Part shown: positions 13,771 to 16,358 of the stretch, piece after piece
How positions within the stretch are numbered: position 1 is the first letter of the stretch
Layout of the letters: each line of letters begins with the position of its first letter
NCBI GenBank assembly: GCA_937942965.1
Contig: CALDGN010000239.1
Coordinates: 1 to 16,358, forward strand
DNA: 16,358 bases
Reading direction: 5' to 3'
Source: an uncultured Acidimicrobiales bacterium
Lineage (GTDB): Bacteria; Actinomycetota; Acidimicrobiia; Acidimicrobiales; UBA10347
Position numbers and translations under genes: made by a program
The notes under the pieces: generated by a model
Told to the model about the DNA's origin: nothing
The model's input: only the letters and a program-made list of their open reading frames with translations
Databases searched by the model: none

Positions 13771-15147
13771 TTACGGGACCTCGGCCATGATTGCCTGCAC
13801 TTCGGCGACCCGAGCTGCGCACGCATCTGCGTCGCCAGCTTCGAGATTGAGGCGCAGCAGGGGCTCGGTGTTGGACGGCCGCAGGTTGAACCACCAGTCG
13901 CCGAAATCGACCGTCAGGCCGTCCATGCGGTCCGAGGTCGCACCCTTGGCTTCCATATCGGCGGCCACGTGATCGATGACAGCGTCGATGTCGCTCACGG
14001 TCGTGTTGATCTCGCCCGAGGCGATGTAGCGATCGAACGGCTTGCGCATCTCGCTGAGCGGCACGTCGCTGTTCGACATCATTTCGAGGATCACGAGTGC
14101 GGCGATCAGGCCAGAGTCGGCCCGGTAGTTGTCTCGGAAGTAGTAGTGGCCCGAGTGTTCGCCGGCGAAGATCGCTCCGGTCTCGGCCATCTTCTGCTTG
14201 ATGAATGAGTGGCCGACGCGGGTGCGCACTGCGGTGCCGCCGCCTTCGGCGACGACTTCGGCGACCGTCTTCGAGCAGATCAGGTTGTGGAGCACGGTTG
14301 CGCCGGGCTCGCGCTTGAGGATCGAAGCGGCCACCATGGCCGTGGTGATCGAACCCGACATGGGTTCTGCACGTTCGTCGACGATGAACACACGGTCGGC
14401 GTCGCCGTCGAACGCCAAGCCGATATCGGCGCCAAGCTCGCGCACACGAGCCCGCAGGTCTTCTTGGTTCTCAGGCTGGATCGGATCCGCCGGGTGATTC
14501 GGGAAGGTGCCATCGAGCTCGGGATACATGTGATCGAGTTCGATCGGCAGACCGGCGAACGCAGCTGGTACGACCAGGCCGCCCATGCCGTTGGCCGTAT
14601 CGGCGACAACCTTGAGCGGCTTGAGCGCCCCAGTGTCAATGAAGGTGTGCAGGTGGGCGACGTACGCGTCGAGCACGTCTTGGGACTCCATCGAGCCAGG
14701 CTCAGCGACGGGGTCAGGCTGCGGACCAGCGGCTGCGTCCTTCATGGCGTACAGCCCGGTTTCACCCGAGATCGGCGCTGCGCCTCGGCGGCACATCTTG
14801 ATGCCGTTGTAGCCCGCCGGATTGTGGCTGGCGGTGAACACAGCACCTGGAGCGTCGAGCTGACCGGCTGCGAAGGAGAGCTGATCGGTCGACACCAGGC
14901 CGACGTCGACGACATCGAATCCCTGGTTCATCAGACCGCGGGCAAAGGCCTCGGTGAGCTCAGGACCCGAGGGGCGCATGTCGCGCCCGAGGAGCACACG
15001 GGTGGCGGCTGGATCGTCTTCACGAAGGAACCGGGCAAAGGCGGTCCCAAGACGTCCGGCGATATCGGCATCGAACTGGTCGGGATAGGTGCCGCGGACG
15101 TCGTAGGCCTTGACGATCATGTCCAGGCGCTGCTGTAAATCGGTCAT
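13771..15147 (-). CDS. manB: Phosphomannomutase/phosphoglucomutase
   Basis: A 458-aa alpha-D-phosphohexomutase that interconverts mannose-6-P and mannose-1-P (and/or the glucose analogues), supplying GDP-mannose and cell-envelope polysaccharides. All four active-site loops are intact: phosphoserine loop TASHNP (105-110, Ser107), metal loop DGDADR (247-252), sugar loop GEHSGH (329-334) and phosphate loop RPSNTEP (423-429). The N-terminal IVKAYDVRGTYPDQ is typical of the PMM/PGM type. The open frame extends to 15306, but ATG 15147 is chosen because the conserved part begins there and a TACCCT -10 box sits just upstream. It is first gene of a minus-strand operon with the Trm112-like gene, divergent from ftsH. 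Mannose or glucose preference cannot be told from the motifs. Confidence 0.95.
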   Translation of the reverse strand: MTDLQQRLDMIVKAYDVRGTYPDQFDADIAGRLGTAFARFLREDDPAATRVLLGRDMRPSGPELTEAFARGLMNQGFDVVDVGLVSTDQLSFAAGQLDAPGAVFTASHNPAGYNGIKMCRRGAAPISGETGLYAMKDAAAGPQPDPVAEPGSMESQDVLDAYVAHLHTFIDTGALKPLKVVADTANGMGGLVVPAAFAGLPIELDHMYPELDGTFPNHPADPIQPENQEDLRARVRELGADIGLAFDGDADRVFIVDERAEPMSGSITTAMVAASILKREPGATVLHNLICSKTVAEVVAEGGGTAVRTRVGHSFIKQKMAETGAIFAGEHSGHYYFRDNYRADSGLIAALVILEMMSNSDVPLSEMRKPFDRYIASGEINTTVSDIDAVIDHVAADMEAKGATSDRMDGLTVDFGDWWFNLRPSNTEPLLRLNLEAGDADACAARVAEVQAIMAEVP

Positions 15148-15155
15148 ACCTAAAA

Positions 15156-15161
15156 AGGGTA
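15156..15161 (-). promoter_or_regulatory. Candidate -10 box of the phosphomannomutase operon
   Basis: On the minus strand TACCCT is followed by 8 nt (TTTTAGGT) and the ATG at 15147, so the transcript would have no or almost no leader. The same hexamer precedes ftsH on the other strand. The region between the two divergent starts (15148-15329) holds nothing else I recognise. Confidence 0.5.
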
Positions 15162-15317
15162 CGGACGGAACCGCGAGAAATGAAGGTTTGGTGGGAATGA
15201 TGTCCCGTACGACCCGGTTGGGTACAAGCCAGCCTTTGGAGCTGCGGTGCTTGCAGGAATTCGTATCCCAAGCCCATGTCGCACCCCCGGCGACATGCCC
15301 TTTCACCAGATCGGACC

Positions 15318-15323
15318 TACCCT
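15318..15323 (+). promoter_or_regulatory. Candidate leaderless -10 box of ftsH
   Basis: TACCCT, then TAACTC (6 nt), then ATG 15330. TANNNT at 6 nt is the spacing expected for a transcript starting on the A of ATG. No Shine-Dalgarno sequence is present. Confidence 0.55.
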
Positions 15324-15329
15324 TAACTC

Positions 15330-16358
15330 ATGGCGAAACCCCCTCCTCCCCCTCCGCCCCGGAATGACGGCAGCGGAGAGAATCGCTTCCCCAAGACCGA
15401 CCCCCGCTGGTCACGCTTGCTGCTTTGGCTCGCGATGTTTGCGGTCTTGGCCATCTTCTTCGTCCCCTCGTTCGCTCCGTCGAACACCGGCGACGAGATC
15501 AGCTACGACCAGTTCATCCAGCAGGTCCAGGCTGGCGATGTCTGCCGCGCTGAGATCAACAACCTGACGGGCGAGATCGAAGGCAACTTCGCTTCGGCTG
15601 CGGGCGAGGCCTGCCAGTCCGATCTCGAGCTCATCGAAGAGAACCCAGCCTTCACCAGCAAGGGCCCGATCGAACTCAGCGAAACCGACCGCTCGATCCT
15701 CGACAACGCCGACGGCCTCTTCCTGAGTTTCACGACGCCGCAGTCGTCGTTCTGGGCCAACCTGATCCCGCTGCTGTTGCCCATCGGTCTCCTCATCGGT
15801 TTCTTCTGGTGGATGCAGCGCCGAGCCCAAGGCCAGATCGGCGGCATTATGTCGATCGGTCGCAGCAAGGCCAAGACGTACTCGACCGAGCGCCCAGGCA
15901 CGACCTTCGAAGACGTTGCTGGTTACGCCGGCGTCAAGCAAGAGATCACCGAAGTCGTCGAGTTCCTCAAAGAGCCCGAGAAGTACGCCGAGATCGGCGC
16001 TCGCATCCCCAAGGGCATGCTGCTCGTCGGTCCTCCCGGCACCGGTAAGACGCTGATCGCTCGTGCGGTCGCGGGCGAAGCGGGCGTGCCGTTCCTGTCG
16101 GTGAGCGGCTCGGACTTCATGGAGATGTTCGTCGGCGTCGGCGCAAGCCGTGTCCGTGACCTCTTCGAATCGGCCCGCAAGATGGGCAAGGCCATCATCT
16201 TCATCGACGAAATCGACTCGATCGGCCGCAAGCGTGGCGCTGGCCTCGGCGGCGGTCACGACGAACGTGAACAGACCCTCAACCAGATGCTGTCCGAGAT
16301 GGACGGCTTCGAGGCGACCGAAGGCATCGTGATGATGGCGGCGACCAACCGCCCTGAC
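15330..16358 (+). CDS. ftsH: ATP-dependent zinc metalloprotease FtsH (3' partial)
   Basis: The first 343 residues of FtsH; the frame is open to the window edge with no stop. FtsH is a membrane-anchored hexameric AAA+ protease that degrades misfolded membrane proteins and short-lived regulators. Seen in order: a Pro-rich cytoplasmic N-terminus (seven consecutive prolines), TM1 (about 29-46), an extracytoplasmic domain (47-142), TM2 (about 143-161), a linker, and the AAA domain from PGTTFEDVAGYAGVKQE (189-205). Walker A is GPPGTGKT (234-241), the pore motif FVGVGASRVRDLF (267-279), Walker B IIFIDEID (289-296), and the sequence breaks off at the second region of homology (ATNRPD, 338-343). The HEXXH protease domain lies outside the window. 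The extracytoplasmic part is rich in Asp, Glu and Ser and has two cysteines (72 and 95). Confidence 0.96.
   Translation, partial: MAKPPPPPPPRNDGSGENRFPKTDPRWSRLLLWLAMFAVLAIFFVPSFAPSNTGDEISYDQFIQQVQAGDVCRAEINNLTGEIEGNFASAAGEACQSDLELIEENPAFTSKGPIELSETDRSILDNADGLFLSFTTPQSSFWANLIPLLLPIGLLIGFFWWMQRRAQGQIGGIMSIGRSKAKTYSTERPGTTFEDVAGYAGVKQEITEVVEFLKEPEKYAEIGARIPKGMLLVGPPGTGKTLIARAVAGEAGVPFLSVSGSDFMEMFVGVGASRVRDLFESARKMGKAIIFIDEIDSIGRKRGAGLGGGHDEREQTLNQMLSEMDGFEATEGIVMMAATNRPD

Noticed and set aside
14209..15138. 309-aa plus-strand frame opposite phosphomannomutase
   Set aside because: Shadow of a gene with all four mutase active-site loops intact.
15411..16259. 282-aa minus-strand frame opposite ftsH
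   Set aside because: The plus strand encodes unmistakable FtsH, which has no stop inside the window.
1..16358. tRNA genes (including selC), CRISPR arrays, insertion sequences and phage genes
   Set aside because: No cloverleaf with a T-loop, no spaced direct repeats, and no transposase or integrase motifs were seen on either strand.

Overview
The window is GC-rich, densely packed bacterial DNA. Its overall gene order suggests a high-GC actinobacterium: phosphomannomutase, Trm112-like, HTH/protease protein, ahcY, comF and hpf all lie on the minus strand, and this is close to the order known from Mycobacterium. The style of the proteins suggests class Acidimicrobiia (Ilumatobacter-like), but that is an inference, not something read from a marker gene. 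Many start codons lack a Shine-Dalgarno sequence and instead have a TANNNT-type -10 box 6-8 nt upstream, as expected for leaderless transcription in Actinobacteria.

Layout. Bases 1-2742 (+) hold the end of a branched-chain amino-acid (LIV-type) ABC transporter operon: livM (5' end outside the window), livG and livF, with ATGA overlaps and a hairpin after livF. Bases 2848-4527 (+) hold two AhpD/carboxymuconolactone-decarboxylase-like paralogs. The first has a long Ala/Glu/Pro-rich N-terminal extension and has lost every active-site residue. The second is interrupted by an in-frame TGA exactly where the resolving cysteine of the CxxC motif belongs. It is followed at 18 nt by a hairpin with a GGUCU loop, so it is read here as a selenoprotein with a C-x-x-Sec active site. 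Bases 4529-6219 (-) encode the two subunits of an aconitase X. Bases 6352-8580 (+) encode a membrane PAS-GGDEF-EAL cyclic-di-GMP protein. Bases 8582-9370 (-) encode an isocitrate lyase/PEP mutase superfamily enzyme. Then, all on the minus strand, come hpf, comF, ahcY, a membrane HTH/HExxH metalloprotease fusion, a Trm112-like protein and a phosphomannomutase/phosphoglucomutase. Divergent from the last is ftsH at 15330, which runs off the right edge.

How it fits together. Most of the window is housekeeping: amino-acid uptake, methyl-cycle detoxification by AhcY, sugar-phosphate interconversion, ribosome hibernation and membrane proteolysis. The noteworthy part is 2848-4527. There a probable selenocysteine-containing thiol/selenol peroxidase-like protein sits 60 bp downstream of a catalytically dead paralog, which suggests an active/pseudoenzyme pair. 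If correct, the genome must also carry selA, selB, selC and selD; none is in this window. I see no tRNA, rRNA, CRISPR array, insertion sequence or prophage gene, and no gene-free stretch longer than about 200 bp.
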